Shown piece after piece: positions 8,059 to 16,655 of a stretch of 39,070 nt of DNA. Every line of letters begins with the position of its first letter. Positions within the stretch are counted from its first letter, which is position 1. Made by a program: the position numbers and the translations under genes. The notes under the pieces are model-generated. The model was not told the DNA's origin. It searched no databases and saw only the letters and a list, made by a program, of their open reading frames with translations. Source of the DNA: Gemmatimonadota bacterium (GTDB lineage Bacteria > Gemmatimonadota > Gemmatimonadetes > Gemmatimonadales > Gemmatimonadaceae); assembly GCA_016874035.1 (NCBI GenBank), contig VGVM01000022.1:1-39070 (forward strand). Reading direction: 5' to 3'.

Positions 8059-9759
8059 CTACAAGTCGAGTACCGGATACCAGCGCGCAGGTGCACGCCG
8101 CTCGACAAAACGCTCGGCGAGCGTTGCGACGCGGAACAGCAGCGATTCGCTCCACGGGCGACCGATCAACTGCATCCCGATCGGGAGCCCATCGGCGCCA
8201 TAGCCTGCCGGGAAGCTGATCGCCGGATGTCCGGTCAGGTTCGCGGGGAACGCGAATCGCATGACTTCCGTGGTCATCGAAAGGTCCGATTCGCCTTCGC
8301 CAAGCGACGCCTCGGTTATCGGCGGCGCGGTCCGGCCGCTCGCCGGCGTTGCGATGACATCCACGCCGCGAAACGCCTGCGCCCATGCCTGCATCGCCCG
8401 CGTGCGTACGCGGGCGGCCGTGACCAGCTCGGCGGAGCTGAAGGACCGCGCCAGCGCGAGACTCACGCGGGAATCGAGGGCGAACTCGCGGCAGCGACCG
8501 TCGTAGACCGCCGTCGTAGAGGCGGCCATTTCGCCGGTGATGATTGCGATGTGGGCGACGCGCTGAAGATCGAGTTCTGGAATCTCGAGTTCCACCACCG
8601 TTGCGCCGTTCGCTTCAAGCGTGGCCAGCATTCGTTCGCCAACGCGCACGACCTCGGCGGTCGCGTGACGGAACCAGGCCCGGTGCACACCGATCCGCAC
8701 GCCACGTACCGAAGCGGGAGGACTGGCTTCGACGGAAACGCGGGGATGTCCGACGCTGAGGGGATCGCGGCGGTCATCGCCCGCGATCAGTGCGTAGGCC
8801 GCCGCGCAGTCCGCGACGTTCGCCGCAATCGGCCCGAGGTACGCCATACTCCAGACCAACGGCGGCACTCCGTGCTCGCTTATCCGTCCGAAGGTAGGCT
8901 TGATCCCGACGAGCCCGCAGAACGCGGAGGGAAGACGGATTGACCCACCGCCATCCGCCCCGATCGCCACGGGAACCAGGCCGCTCGCGACCGCGCAGGC
9001 CGGCCCGCTCGACGAACCGCCGGTGTGAAAGCCGTCGTGATACGGATTGCGCGGCGTGCCGTAGTGCGGGTTGAGCCCGGTGATGTTGATCCCGAGTTCG
9101 TGCATGTTGGCCTTGCCGACGAGCAACGCGCCGGCCGAGCGAAGCCGCGCGGCAACCGTGGAATCCGTGCTTGCGACACGACCGGTATACACCCGCGTTC
9201 CCAGTGTAGTCGGGTAGCCGGCGACGTCGAGCTCGTCCTTGATGGCCACCGGCACACCATCCCAGATGCCGAGCGGGCGACCTTCGCGCCAGCGCGTGGC
9301 GCTTGCGCGCGCCTGAAGCGCGAGGTCGTCGCGATTGACGGCAATCATGGCACGGAGCGGTTTCGCGTGCCGCTCGCTCTCACCCCAGCGCGCCAGGAAG
9401 GACTCGGCGACTGCCTCTGGCGTGAGCTGGCCGCGGCGGTACGCACGGTGGTAGTCCGCGACCGACGGGAACCGGAATCCTGAGGCGACCGGCTGCGGCG
9501 ATGCGGCGTCGGAATACGGGCTGTCATCCGGTACCGTGGCATCGAGAGGCGGGATATCGGGATCGGCCGCCGGGTGCATTGGGAAGAATGTCGGCGGCTC
9601 GCCGACGTGTGCCGTGCGAAGGCGCGTGACGCCCGCATCGCGCTTGAGCTTCTCGATCAGCCAGGGACCAATGAGCGGGTGTTCAACCGCCCGCGTGAGC
9701 CAGCGCAGTCCCGTGCTGCCGAGCTTGGGCAGCGAGACCGACCGAAGGTCGTAGCTCAC
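8059..9759 (-). CDS. Amidase-signature family hydrolase
   Basis: This is a 566-residue member of the amidase signature family, which hydrolyses amide bonds through a Ser-cisSer-Lys triad. The triad is complete: Lys174 in VPVAIKDE, Ser249 in GGSSSGP and Ser273 in [12 protein letters not shown], with the spacing (75 and 24 residues) known for the family. About 100 residues precede the domain, more than a minimal amidase, and show no signal peptide, so the enzyme is probably cytoplasmic. No GatB or GatC gene is nearby, so it is unlikely to be the tRNA-dependent GatA. The start is GTG at 9759, overlapping the stop of the upstream cyanophycinase-like gene as GTGA, which implies translational coupling and possibly a shared job in degrading amides or peptides. 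The substrate is unknown. Confidence 0.9.
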   Translation of the reverse strand: MSYDLRSVSLPKLGSTGLRWLTRAVEHPLIGPWLIEKLKRDAGVTRLRTAHVGEPPTFFPMHPAADPDIPPLDATVPDDSPYSDAASPQPVASGFRFPSVADYHRAYRRGQLTPEAVAESFLARWGESERHAKPLRAMIAVNRDDLALQARASATRWREGRPLGIWDGVPVAIKDELDVAGYPTTLGTRVYTGRVASTDSTVAARLRSAGALLVGKANMHELGINITGLNPHYGTPRNPYHDGFHTGGSSSGPACAVASGLVPVAIGADGGGSIRLPSAFCGLVGIKPTFGRISEHGVPPLVWSMAYLGPIAANVADCAAAYALIAGDDRRDPLSVGHPRVSVEASPPASVRGVRIGVHRAWFRHATAEVVRVGERMLATLEANGATVVELEIPELDLQRVAHIAIITGEMAASTTAVYDGRCREFALDSRVSLALARSFSSAELVTAARVRTRAMQAWAQAFRGVDVIATPASGRTAPPITEASLGEGESDLSMTTEVMRFAFPANLTGHPAISFPAGYGADGLPIGMQLIGRPWSESLLFRVATLAERFVERRAPARWYPVLDL

Positions 9760-12389
9760 TTGATCGGGTTGGCGAGCGTCGCGACGTGTCCGCGCGGGCC
9801 CGCGACGAAACCTGCCCTCGCGCTGGCGAATCCAACGCCGTACGCGGTGAGCGAATCGGCGGGCGACCAGGTCGCGCCAAAATCACGGCTGAACGCGACG
9901 CCGGTCTGGCCGACCGCGGCGAACACGGCGGGCGATGTACCGGGGACGTACACCACGCCGGAGGTCGTGCCGTCGGGGCGTCGAACGCCGGCTGGTGTCC
10001 ACGTGGCTCCGCCGTCCGCGGTGCGCATCGCAAACGATGTGATGCCGCGTTCGTTACGATAATCGCCGCCGATCACGATGCCGTTCATCGCATCGGCGAA
10101 GGCGACACCGAACAGTCCCGAGCTCGCGCCGCCGGGCATGCCAGTCGAGCTCACGGACCACGTTCGGCCGCGATCCTTGGTCCGGAACACACGCGCCTCA
10201 GGGCCGCCGCCGGTGGCGATCCATCCGTTCGATGAACCCTGGACCGTGAGTTGCGTGTTGCTGGCCGCAAACGCCGCCTCGCCCGGAAGCGCAGCGGGAA
10301 TGTCCTGCGGCGGAACGCGCTTCCATGACCGGCCGCCGTCGCCGGTCGTGAGAATCACGAACCGTCCGCCAACGGGGTCAGAGAACGTGAATCCGTTGTT
10401 GCGATCCCAGAACGCAACGCCGTCGAGGAAGATGCCCGTCGTGGTGTCGCTCCAGGCAAGCGACCAATTCTTCCCGCCGTCGCTGGTGCGAAAGATCTTC
10501 GCCGCGCCGCGCTCGGCCGGACCCGCGCTCACAACCACGGCATTCAGCGCGTCGAACGCCTTGATGCCCCGAAAGTCGAGTGTTGCAGCGCCCGCGACCG
10601 AGTCCACCATCCACGTGGCGCCGCCATCGTTGGTGTGGAACACCTTGCCGCCGCTGCAGCCGGCCCACGCCACCTGCTCGGAGGCGGCGCTGAGGCTACG
10701 GCAGCCGGAGTTGCTCGCCACACTTCCGCGCCGAAAGTCGGAGCGATCGCGACCGGTGAACAGCAGGCGCTCGACGATGCGTTCGGCGGCGGCCTTTGCA
10801 TCGAACGTCGGCGAATCGGTGAGGATGATCACCGAGACCCGATGTCCCGGAATCCGCACGAACGCGCCGCGCTTGCCGTCGGGCGCGGCGAATGCGCTCT
10901 GGCGCGCGAGTCCGCGATAGGAGTCAAAGCGCCAGCCGAGGCCGTTGGCGCCGCCCTTGCCACCGCCCTTGGCGAACATCGAGTCGGTGCCGGCGATGGT
11001 CAGTGCGGCATTCTGGGCGAAGCCGAGTTCCAACCGGTAGAGATCGTCCACGTTGGCCATGACGCCGCCGTCCTCGTCCGCGCGGAGGCGCTGGCCGCCC
11101 TGCGCCGCAAACACGCGGCGCTGCATGATGTCGGCGACCTTGCCCTCGCCACGCTGGGCGATGAGTCGCGCGATCTTCCGCGCCCCATCAGGTGCGGCGT
11201 TTGCGCCGGTGAGAATCTCCCGCACGGTCGCGCTTCCGCCCTGGGAAACCGGCTCGTCCAGCGCAAGCTTCTTGTCGCGAGCGAGTGCGAGTGCAGCCGA
11301 TGCGAGCAGTGGCTCGGCGATGCCGCCGGCGCTGAAGTTCGGCGCGCCGGTGGGTGGGACGAACTTTGGATGCCGTTCGACGTTGTATCCCTTCGCGACG
11401 TACACGCGCCCTTCCTGCGCGACGTGAACCGTGGCCTTGCCTCCCGCCGCGCTCGCGAACGGCGCGAACAGCGAGTCAACAAACGCCTGGGTCAACGGTG
11501 TCGCATCAATGGCGCGGGACGTGATGCGGCGCGTGCCGAGGTTGTAGCGATCGCCCGGAAGCAGCTGCGTGTAGGGCATGCCCGGATCCTTCGGGTCGCG
11601 CCCGTTGTACACGAACGCCTTGTTGCGCCCGATGATTTCCCCCTCATCGCCCTTGATCAGCCACGCGGTTCCCTCGTCCTCCGAGATGAAGAGCATCTCC
11701 GGATGGCGCGGCACCAATGAGTCCGCGATGTCCGGCATCCGTTCGCGAGCGACCACGTGCTGGTCAATCCCGGTGTTGCGGAGGTAGCCGAATCCGCGCG
11801 TGTATCCCGGGTACTCCATGATGAGGTTGTTATTCGAAGGCGCTCCGCGGACCATGAAGCTCCCGAGGATCGAGGCGCCCGCGGATGATCCGCCCACCAC
11901 GCCGCCGCGGGCGAGCACGTTCATGAACTCCGTTTCCGTGCGCGTTCCGCCATAGGAGTCCACGAGCCGGAACTGGCGCCCGCCTTCAAACCAGATGCCG
12001 CCCGCCTGCCGGATGATGTTGACGAAGCTGTCGGAGTTGGCGAGGTCTTTGCGGTTCGGGTTGGAATGGAGTACGACGACGCGCTTGGCTCCCGCGGCCT
12101 TGAGCCCATTTGCGCCGCGCCAATCGGCCGGGTACACGGTGTCGCCGCCGGCCGTCGGGACGTCCACGATCAGCGCGTTGGGGCCACCGGCAGCGTCAAT
12201 GAACGCCTTGTAGAGCTCCGGCCCTTGTCCGCCGCCTCCGACCACCAGGACCGTGCCGCGCGGCGGTCCGACGATCGGCGAGGCAGTCGAGGGCGCCGAC
12301 GCTGTGCCGCCGGATCCGGAGATGGCGCCCGCGCAACCGGCGGCGGAAACGGCGGCGATCAGCGTCAGTGTACGCGAAGCTCGGCGCAT
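9756..12389 (-). CDS. Three-part lipoprotein: cyanophycinase-like, degenerate beta-lactamase-like and Ycf48-like domains
   Basis: The 877-residue product begins with a lipoprotein-type signal (SAAGC, Cys19), so it is probably anchored outside the cytoplasm. Residues about 45-300 are a peptidase S51/cyanophycinase-like domain: GTVLVVGGGGQGPELY, the nucleophile elbow GGSSAGAS (Ser169), IDQHVVARERMPD and SEDEGTAWLI. Residues about 312-548 follow the layout of a class C beta-lactamase-like serine hydrolase (VYVAKGYNVERH, LALDEPVSQ, TVREILTGAN), but the SxxK site is replaced by GIAEP, so this part should be inactive. Residues about 552-877 are a propeller with repeated TxDGGxxW units, as in Ycf48-like and sialidase-like proteins. 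The ATG at 12389 has AGGGAG 7 bases upstream; longer starts lack the signal. The amidase gene overlaps its stop. Cleavage of beta-aspartyl-type peptides is plausible, but no cyanophycin synthetase gene is in the window. Confidence 0.85.
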   Translation of the reverse strand: MRRASRTLTLIAAVSAAGCAGAISGSGGTASAPSTASPIVGPPRGTVLVVGGGGQGPELYKAFIDAAGGPNALIVDVPTAGGDTVYPADWRGANGLKAAGAKRVVVLHSNPNRKDLANSDSFVNIIRQAGGIWFEGGRQFRLVDSYGGTRTETEFMNVLARGGVVGGSSAGASILGSFMVRGAPSNNNLIMEYPGYTRGFGYLRNTGIDQHVVARERMPDIADSLVPRHPEMLFISEDEGTAWLIKGDEGEIIGRNKAFVYNGRDPKDPGMPYTQLLPGDRYNLGTRRITSRAIDATPLTQAFVDSLFAPFASAAGGKATVHVAQEGRVYVAKGYNVERHPKFVPPTGAPNFSAGGIAEPLLASAALALARDKKLALDEPVSQGGSATVREILTGANAAPDGARKIARLIAQRGEGKVADIMQRRVFAAQGGQRLRADEDGGVMANVDDLYRLELGFAQNAALTIAGTDSMFAKGGGKGGANGLGWRFDSYRGLARQSAFAAPDGKRGAFVRIPGHRVSVIILTDSPTFDAKAAAERIVERLLFTGRDRSDFRRGSVASNSGCRSLSAASEQVAWAGCSGGKVFHTNDGGATWMVDSVAGAATLDFRGIKAFDALNAVVVSAGPAERGAAKIFRTSDGGKNWSLAWSDTTTGIFLDGVAFWDRNNGFTFSDPVGGRFVILTTGDGGRSWKRVPPQDIPAALPGEAAFAASNTQLTVQGSSNGWIATGGGPEARVFRTKDRGRTWSVSSTGMPGGASSGLFGVAFADAMNGIVIGGDYRNERGITSFAMRTADGGATWTPAGVRRPDGTTSGVVYVPGTSPAVFAAVGQTGVAFSRDFGATWSPADSLTAYGVGFASARAGFVAGPRGHVATLANPIK

Positions 12390-12469
12390 GGCGAAACTCC
12401 CTGGAGTCACGGTTCGGGGAGAACTTCGCGCCTTGTCGGCGAAAGTGCGAGTCGTGCGAGGCGGCGGAA

Positions 12470-12475
12470 TAGATT
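12470..12475 (+). promoter_or_regulatory. Candidate -10 box (TAGATT), GH10-like hydrolase
   Basis: TAGATT ends 6 bases before ATG 12482, in the 92-bp gap shared with the divergent cyanophycinase-like gene. There is no Shine-Dalgarno close to this ATG, so a leaderless mRNA is possible. Confidence 0.4.
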
Positions 12476-12481
12476 TCGGGC

Positions 12482-14188
12482 ATGCGTCGAGTGGCCCCTG
12501 GCACAGGAGTTCGGACTGCAGTCCGGGCGGTTTGCGGCCTGACATTCATGGCCCTCGAGGCGTTGTCCGCGCAGGCTACGACGGCGGTGCGGTTCGGGTT
12601 GTGCCCGCAGACCGAGGCGTTGTCCGCGCAGGCTACGACGGCGGTGCGGTTCGGGTTGTGCCCGCAGACCGAGGCGGCGTGCCAGGCGCCCGATGTGCCC
12701 CGCGAGTTTCGGGGTGTGTGGGTCGCGACCGTCGCGAACATGGACTGGCCGTCGCGACCTGGGCTCCAGCCGGACAGTGCCCGGCTGGAACTCACGGCGC
12801 TGCTCGACCATGCGGTGCGCACGGGGCTCAACGCCGTCGTGTTCCAGGTGCGGCCCGCCGGGGACGCGCTGTACGCGTCCCGCTTGGAGCCGTGGTCAGA
12901 GTACCTGACGGGTCGGCAGGGTACCGCGCCAGCGCCGATGTGGGATCCGCTCGCGTTCGCGGTGCGTGAAGCGCATGCGCGCGGGCTCGAGCTGCACGCG
13001 TGGTTCAATCCGTACCGCGCCAAGGATCCCTCCGGAAAGGGTGCGCTTGCCGCCAGCCACTTCGCGCGCCGGAACCCGCAGTACGCGAAGCGGTACGGAC
13101 GCTACACCTGGTTCGATCCGGGTGAACCAGCGGTACGAAAGCGCACCGTTGACGTGATCCTTGACGTCGTGCGTCGCTACGACGTGGATGGCATCCACCT
13201 CGACGACTATTTCTACCCGTACCCCGAGGTCCGTCGGCGGCGGGAGATCGAGTTTCCGGATGCCGCGAGCTATCGCCGATACCTGAATCGCGGCGGCAAG
13301 CTCGAGAGGTCCGATTGGCGCCGGGAAAACGTGGACGTACTGGTGGATACGCTGCGTCGCGAGATCGCGCGCGCCAAACCGTGGGTGAAGTTCGGGATCA
13401 GCCCGTTCGGCATCTGGCGTCCCGGCGAACCGGAATCGGCCCGCGGGTTCGACGCGTTCGGGAAGATCTATGCCGATGCGCGCAAATGGCTGAAGCTCGC
13501 GTGGGTGGACTACCTGGTGCCGCAGCTGTACTGGGGTGTTGAACAGGACGGACAGCGGTTCGGCGAACTGTTTCGTTGGTGGTCGGCGCAGAACGATTCG
13601 TCGCGCCACGTCTGGCCGGGCCTGGCGGCGTACAAGATCGGTGAGGGCAGGGCCCCATGGGCTGCGGACGAGATCTTGCGCCAGATCGATTCGACGCGGG
13701 CGATAGCGCGTGAGTTCGCGACGCCCAGCGAGTCCAGTTCCGTGAGCGCTGCCGGCGACGCGTCAGTGGCTCCGGTACCGAGCGACCGCAGCGCGCCCGG
13801 AACCATTCACTTCCAGATGAAGGCGCTCCGGCAGGATCGCGACCAGGTTTCGTCGCGGCTCGCCTCGGGGCCGTACCGAAGCGTCGCCCTGACGCCTTCG
13901 ATGCCATGGAAGGGCGGCGCGGCGCCGCCGACTCCGCCGATCGCCGTCACGGCGAGTGCTGCAGGCGACGTGTTGACGATCGGAAGCCGCACTGACGCGA
14001 CGGTGCGTTGGTGGGTGATCCAGGGATTCGTGCGGGGCGCGTGGCGCACGCGAGTGATGGATGCCGCGGTTGATCGTATCCCGCTGTCCGCACTCTGGCC
14101 GGATCAAGCGCGGTCGGAGCTGATTGCGCTTCGCGCGGTTTCCCGGACCGGTGTGGAAGGGCTTCCCGTAGCCATCCGGGTTCGCTGA
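12482..14188 (+). CDS. Secreted GH10-like glycosyl hydrolase (DUF187/GHL10, YngK-like)
   Basis: The 568-residue exported protein has the TIM-barrel motifs of the GHL10 family: REFRGVWVATVANMDWPS near residue 80, GLNAVVFQVRPAGDALY, HAWFNPYRA, GIHLDDYFYPYP (likely carrying the active-site acids), KFGISPFGIWRPG and DYLVPQLYWG. A C-terminal beta-rich segment (about 455-568) follows. These enzymes are linked to glycan or peptidoglycan breakdown, but the substrate of this one cannot be read from sequence. The N-terminal 60 residues contain a hydrophobic export signal followed by a 19-residue block present twice, caused by a 57-bp duplication, which gives two possible ALSAQA cleavage sites. It is divergent from the cyanophycinase-like gene. 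Confidence 0.88.
   Translation: MRRVAPGTGVRTAVRAVCGLTFMALEALSAQATTAVRFGLCPQTEALSAQATTAVRFGLCPQTEAACQAPDVPREFRGVWVATVANMDWPSRPGLQPDSARLELTALLDHAVRTGLNAVVFQVRPAGDALYASRLEPWSEYLTGRQGTAPAPMWDPLAFAVREAHARGLELHAWFNPYRAKDPSGKGALAASHFARRNPQYAKRYGRYTWFDPGEPAVRKRTVDVILDVVRRYDVDGIHLDDYFYPYPEVRRRREIEFPDAASYRRYLNRGGKLERSDWRRENVDVLVDTLRREIARAKPWVKFGISPFGIWRPGEPESARGFDAFGKIYADARKWLKLAWVDYLVPQLYWGVEQDGQRFGELFRWWSAQNDSSRHVWPGLAAYKIGEGRAPWAADEILRQIDSTRAIAREFATPSESSSVSAAGDASVAPVPSDRSAPGTIHFQMKALRQDRDQVSSRLASGPYRSVALTPSMPWKGGAAPPTPPIAVTASAAGDVLTIGSRTDATVRWWVIQGFVRGAWRTRVMDAAVDRIPLSALWPDQARSELIALRAVSRTGVEGLPVAIRVR
12558..12671 (+). repeat. 57-bp perfect tandem duplication inside the GH10-like gene
   Basis: Bases 12558-12614 and 12615-12671 appear identical, and the next six bases (12672-12677) match the start of a third copy. 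The unit is 19 codons long, so the frame is kept, and it spans the end of the signal peptide. Exact identity suggests a recent slip or unequal crossover. Confidence 0.93.
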
Positions 14189-14250
14189 GCGGCTGCGCCC
14201 CGGCGCCAGCGTGGCGGTGCGGTATCCGCACCTCCGTGACGTCACTGCAC

Positions 14251-14256
14251 TAGCAT
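14251..14256 (+). promoter_or_regulatory. Candidate -10 box (TAGCAT), symporter/HNH chimera
   Basis: TAGCAT ends 8 bases before ATG 14265. The start has no Shine-Dalgarno, so the transcript may begin at the start codon. It would drive the whole chimeric frame. Confidence 0.35.
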
Positions 14257-14264
14257 TCGACCCG

Positions 14265-15602
14265 ATGCGCCGCCTGCTGAACAACCTGACGTTTCGCGTC
14301 CTCGTCGCCGTCGCGCTTGGCATCATCTTCGGGATAGTCGATCCCGAGCATGCCAAGGCGATGAAGATCCTCGGCGACATCTTCATTCGCCTGGTGAAGA
14401 TGGTGATCGCGCCGCTGATCTTCCTGACGATCGTGCTGGGGATCGCGAACATCGCCGACCTGAAGAAGGTCGGGCGCGTAGGCGGCAAGGCGATCCTCTA
14501 CTTCGAGATCGTGACGACGTTCGCGCTAGCGATCGGCCTGATCGTGGTCAATGTCACGAAGCCGGGCGCCGGGCTCGACGTGAGCCAGATGACGAAGGGC
14601 GACGTATCCAGCTTCACGGCGCAGGGAAAGGCGCTGAGCTTCTCGGACTTCTTGGTGCATGTCGTGCCCGAGAGCGCGGTCAAGCTTCGAGATGAGCCAA
14701 GCAAACTGCATCTGAGGGCATATCTAGCAAACCAGGAGGGAGGGTTCGCGTGGGCCGACCTTAGTCTCGTTCCCCCTGACGTCCGAGAGATAACCTCAAG
14801 GACGTCGCAGGGCTCAGCTCTTGCTTGGTCGACCTTTACCAGTGGCGGCGTACCTCCGAGCTCAGGCGTCAGCGCGGCGTTGGCGGAGCTCAATGCAGCT
14901 GCGGAGCCTCAAGCCGTGATTGGGGGCCTGGACGCGGCTGCGGGTTTGGCGCTTGCCAGCTATTTGCGACAGCCTGGCTACGGGCTGTTCTTCGATCCCG
15001 CCAAGAACCACGATGCATGGGTGCAGACGGCACCGCTTTCCGAGAAGGTAGCGGCATTGGCCGCTGAACTCGTCGCGGCGCTGGATGCGAGGTTTCCACT
15101 GCGCCCGGACGGCGACGCAGCGGCTGAGGAGATGGAAGCCGATCCGGATGAAGTCAGCGGATTTGAACAGCAGATCGCGACCCGCAGCTTTGCAGTTCCT
15201 GACTCGACGACAACTGCCAAGACGCGGGGTAGCGCGCAGAGAGCGTTTGCCAAGGAGGTAAAGGCGAACTACGGGTCTCAGTGCGCGATCACAGGCATCA
15301 AGTCCAGCGATTTTCTTGTCGCGGCGCACATTGTGCCATGGAGCAAAGATCAAAGTATCCGCTTGGATCCGTCCAACGGCATCTGCCTGTCGCTGATCAT
15401 GGACCGCGCATTTGAAAAGGGCTACATCCTGATCGAGGATGACCTCACGATTCGCGTCGCCGCGAACAAGATTGAGAAGGATGGAGAGCTTCTCACCCTG
15501 CTTGCGCAGTACGACGGGCGGAAGCTGAATGCCCCCAAAGTTTGCGGACCAAAGCGGGAGTATCTCCAACGGCGGCGAGGCTTAGTCGAAGACGAGGACT
15601 AA
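14265..15602 (+). CDS. Chimera: truncated dicarboxylate/cation symporter fused in frame to an HNH-nuclease-like protein
   Basis: Residues 1-139 are the start of a DctA/GltP-type symporter, with three membrane segments (about 9-24, 38-62, 75-97) and the family pattern KAILYFEIVTTFALAIGL; normal members have about 420 residues and eight helices plus hairpins. At Lys140 (14682) homology stops and a different protein continues in the same frame to 445. Its C-terminal part matches the HNH_2 domain: CAITG (Cys340), AAHIVPW (His355, the expected general base), then DPSNGICLS (Asn371). The third metal-binding His, usual in LHD, is Met379 (IMD), so activity is uncertain. The middle (140-320) is unrecognised. 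No in-frame ATG lies between the junction and the HNH domain except one in EEMEADPD. The missing symporter end is not found downstream. GC content in hand-counted 60-base lines is about 52-60%, below many neighbours. A real recombination or an assembly join are both possible. Confidence 0.75.
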   Translation: MRRLLNNLTFRVLVAVALGIIFGIVDPEHAKAMKILGDIFIRLVKMVIAPLIFLTIVLGIANIADLKKVGRVGGKAILYFEIVTTFALAIGLIVVNVTKPGAGLDVSQMTKGDVSSFTAQGKALSFSDFLVHVVPESAVKLRDEPSKLHLRAYLANQEGGFAWADLSLVPPDVREITSRTSQGSALAWSTFTSGGVPPSSGVSAALAELNAAAEPQAVIGGLDAAAGLALASYLRQPGYGLFFDPAKNHDAWVQTAPLSEKVAALAAELVAALDARFPLRPDGDAAAEEMEADPDEVSGFEQQIATRSFAVPDSTTTAKTRGSAQRAFAKEVKANYGSQCAITGIKSSDFLVAAHIVPWSKDQSIRLDPSNGICLSLIMDRAFEKGYILIEDDLTIRVAANKIEKDGELLTLLAQYDGRKLNAPKVCGPKREYLQRRRGLVEDED

Positions 15603-15867
15603 GTGTGCACGCAGGCTGGAGATTACCGGCGGAAGCGAGTCGAGCTGACGACAGTGAGAAAGCTCGCGGTTACACAAACGCCTGAAGAGACTTCAGTCGC
15701 GCTTCACAATGCGCTATGTAGTCCCGAAGCCAACCTGCGCCTGTTCCGGTGACCTCTTCCCCGAATTCAGAGCCGATTCGTAGGTTGTGAGTGCGTACCG
15801 CCACGATGTCCCGTGGAACACACTGAGTACGCGACCGTAGGTTCTGTTTCGGCGCATCTGGCGCCAG
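15603..15867. other. 265-bp stretch with no recognisable gene
   Basis: No convincing frame, RNA or transposon end was seen here. It does not encode the missing C-terminal two thirds of the symporter. Base composition stays lower in GC than the flanking rhomboid gene (31 of 60 in the line starting at 15661). A small CTGAAG/CTTCAG hairpin at 15682-15696 is too weak to call a terminator. It may be the tail of the inserted or foreign segment. Confidence 0.5.
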
Positions 15868-16635
15868 CTACGATGCACGCGGCCGATCGTCCGGCGGCAC
15901 GAAGTTCGAGAGGAACAGCCGCTCCTCCGGTGTGAGGCTCGAAAGCCCCGTGTCGTTGATCTTGTCGAGGATCCGGTTAAGCTCCTCGCGGTTGACCTCA
16001 TGGACACCCGAGACGTCCACGTTCTTCCACTGGGAGAGGCGGTCTGACGCGGGCTTCGCCACCGTGGACGCCCGGAAGCGCGCCATGCGGCGGGAAGGAT
16101 CGATCATCCTGAGGTAAATCCACGCGCCGAGGTACCCGCCCAGGTGCGCGAAGTCGGCGACACCGCCGCGGGACCCCTGGAATCCGCTGTAGAGCGCAAG
16201 CGCCGTGGTAATGATCACAAGCCAGCGCGCCTGGATCGGGATGATCCCCCAGATGTGGATCTCATCGCGTGGCCAGAACGTGGCGAATGCCAGCATCACG
16301 CCGAACACCGCCGCCGAGGCTCCGACAACCGCCGAGTTGAACGCGAAGAGGAACGACAACAGCGCACCGGTGATACCGCTGATCATGTACAGCGCGAAGA
16401 ACCGCTTCGACCCGATGCGCGATTCAACCCGTGGCCCGAAGAAATACAGGCCCAGTATGTTGAACAGGATGTGAGAGAAGCTGGCGTGCAGGAACATGTA
16501 CGTCACGATCGCCCACGGTCGGATCACGATCAGGCGCGGGACGAACACGAACAGGTTCATGAGCAGCGGTACGGTCTGCTGCAGGAAGAACACGACGACG
16601 TTTGCGATCAGGAAACGCGTCACCCAGGGGGTCAT
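15868..16635 (-). CDS. Rhomboid-family intramembrane serine protease
   Basis: A 255-residue polytopic membrane protein that should cleave substrate helices inside the membrane. It has the HxxxxH...N segment (His50-ASFSH-ILFN, with Asn59), the catalytic Ser107 in VVGASAAVFG and the catalytic His164 in DFAHLGGYLGA, so the Ser-His dyad is intact. About six hydrophobic segments are seen, plus a soluble C-terminal tail of about 75 residues rich in charge (ELNRILDKINDTGL, LTPEERLFLSNF). The ATG at 16635 is preferred over one at 16734: GAGG lies upstream and the longer version would overlap the hexosaminidase by 79 bases with residues unlike a rhomboid. It follows the GH20 gene by 20 bases and is probably co-transcribed. 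Confidence 0.9.
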   Translation of the reverse strand: MTPWVTRFLIANVVVFFLQQTVPLLMNLFVFVPRLIVIRPWAIVTYMFLHASFSHILFNILGLYFFGPRVESRIGSKRFFALYMISGITGALLSFLFAFNSAVVGASAAVFGVMLAFATFWPRDEIHIWGIIPIQARWLVIITTALALYSGFQGSRGGVADFAHLGGYLGAWIYLRMIDPSRRMARFRASTVAKPASDRLSQWKNVDVSGVHEVNREELNRILDKINDTGLSSLTPEERLFLSNFVPPDDRPRAS

Positions 16636-16655
16636 TCGGGGGCCTCGGTTCGCCG

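Noticed and set aside
12558-12671. Tandem repeat considered as a CRISPR array
   Set aside because: The copies are directly adjacent with no spacers and lie inside a coding frame.
14682-14687. AAGCTT (a HindIII site) exactly at the symporter/HNH junction, as proof of a cloning artefact
   Set aside because: A six-base site occurs often by chance. It is only a reason to check the join in raw reads.
15682-15696. CTGAAG-AGA-CTTCAG hairpin downstream of the HNH frame
   Set aside because: A six-pair stem with no U tract is too weak to call a terminator.
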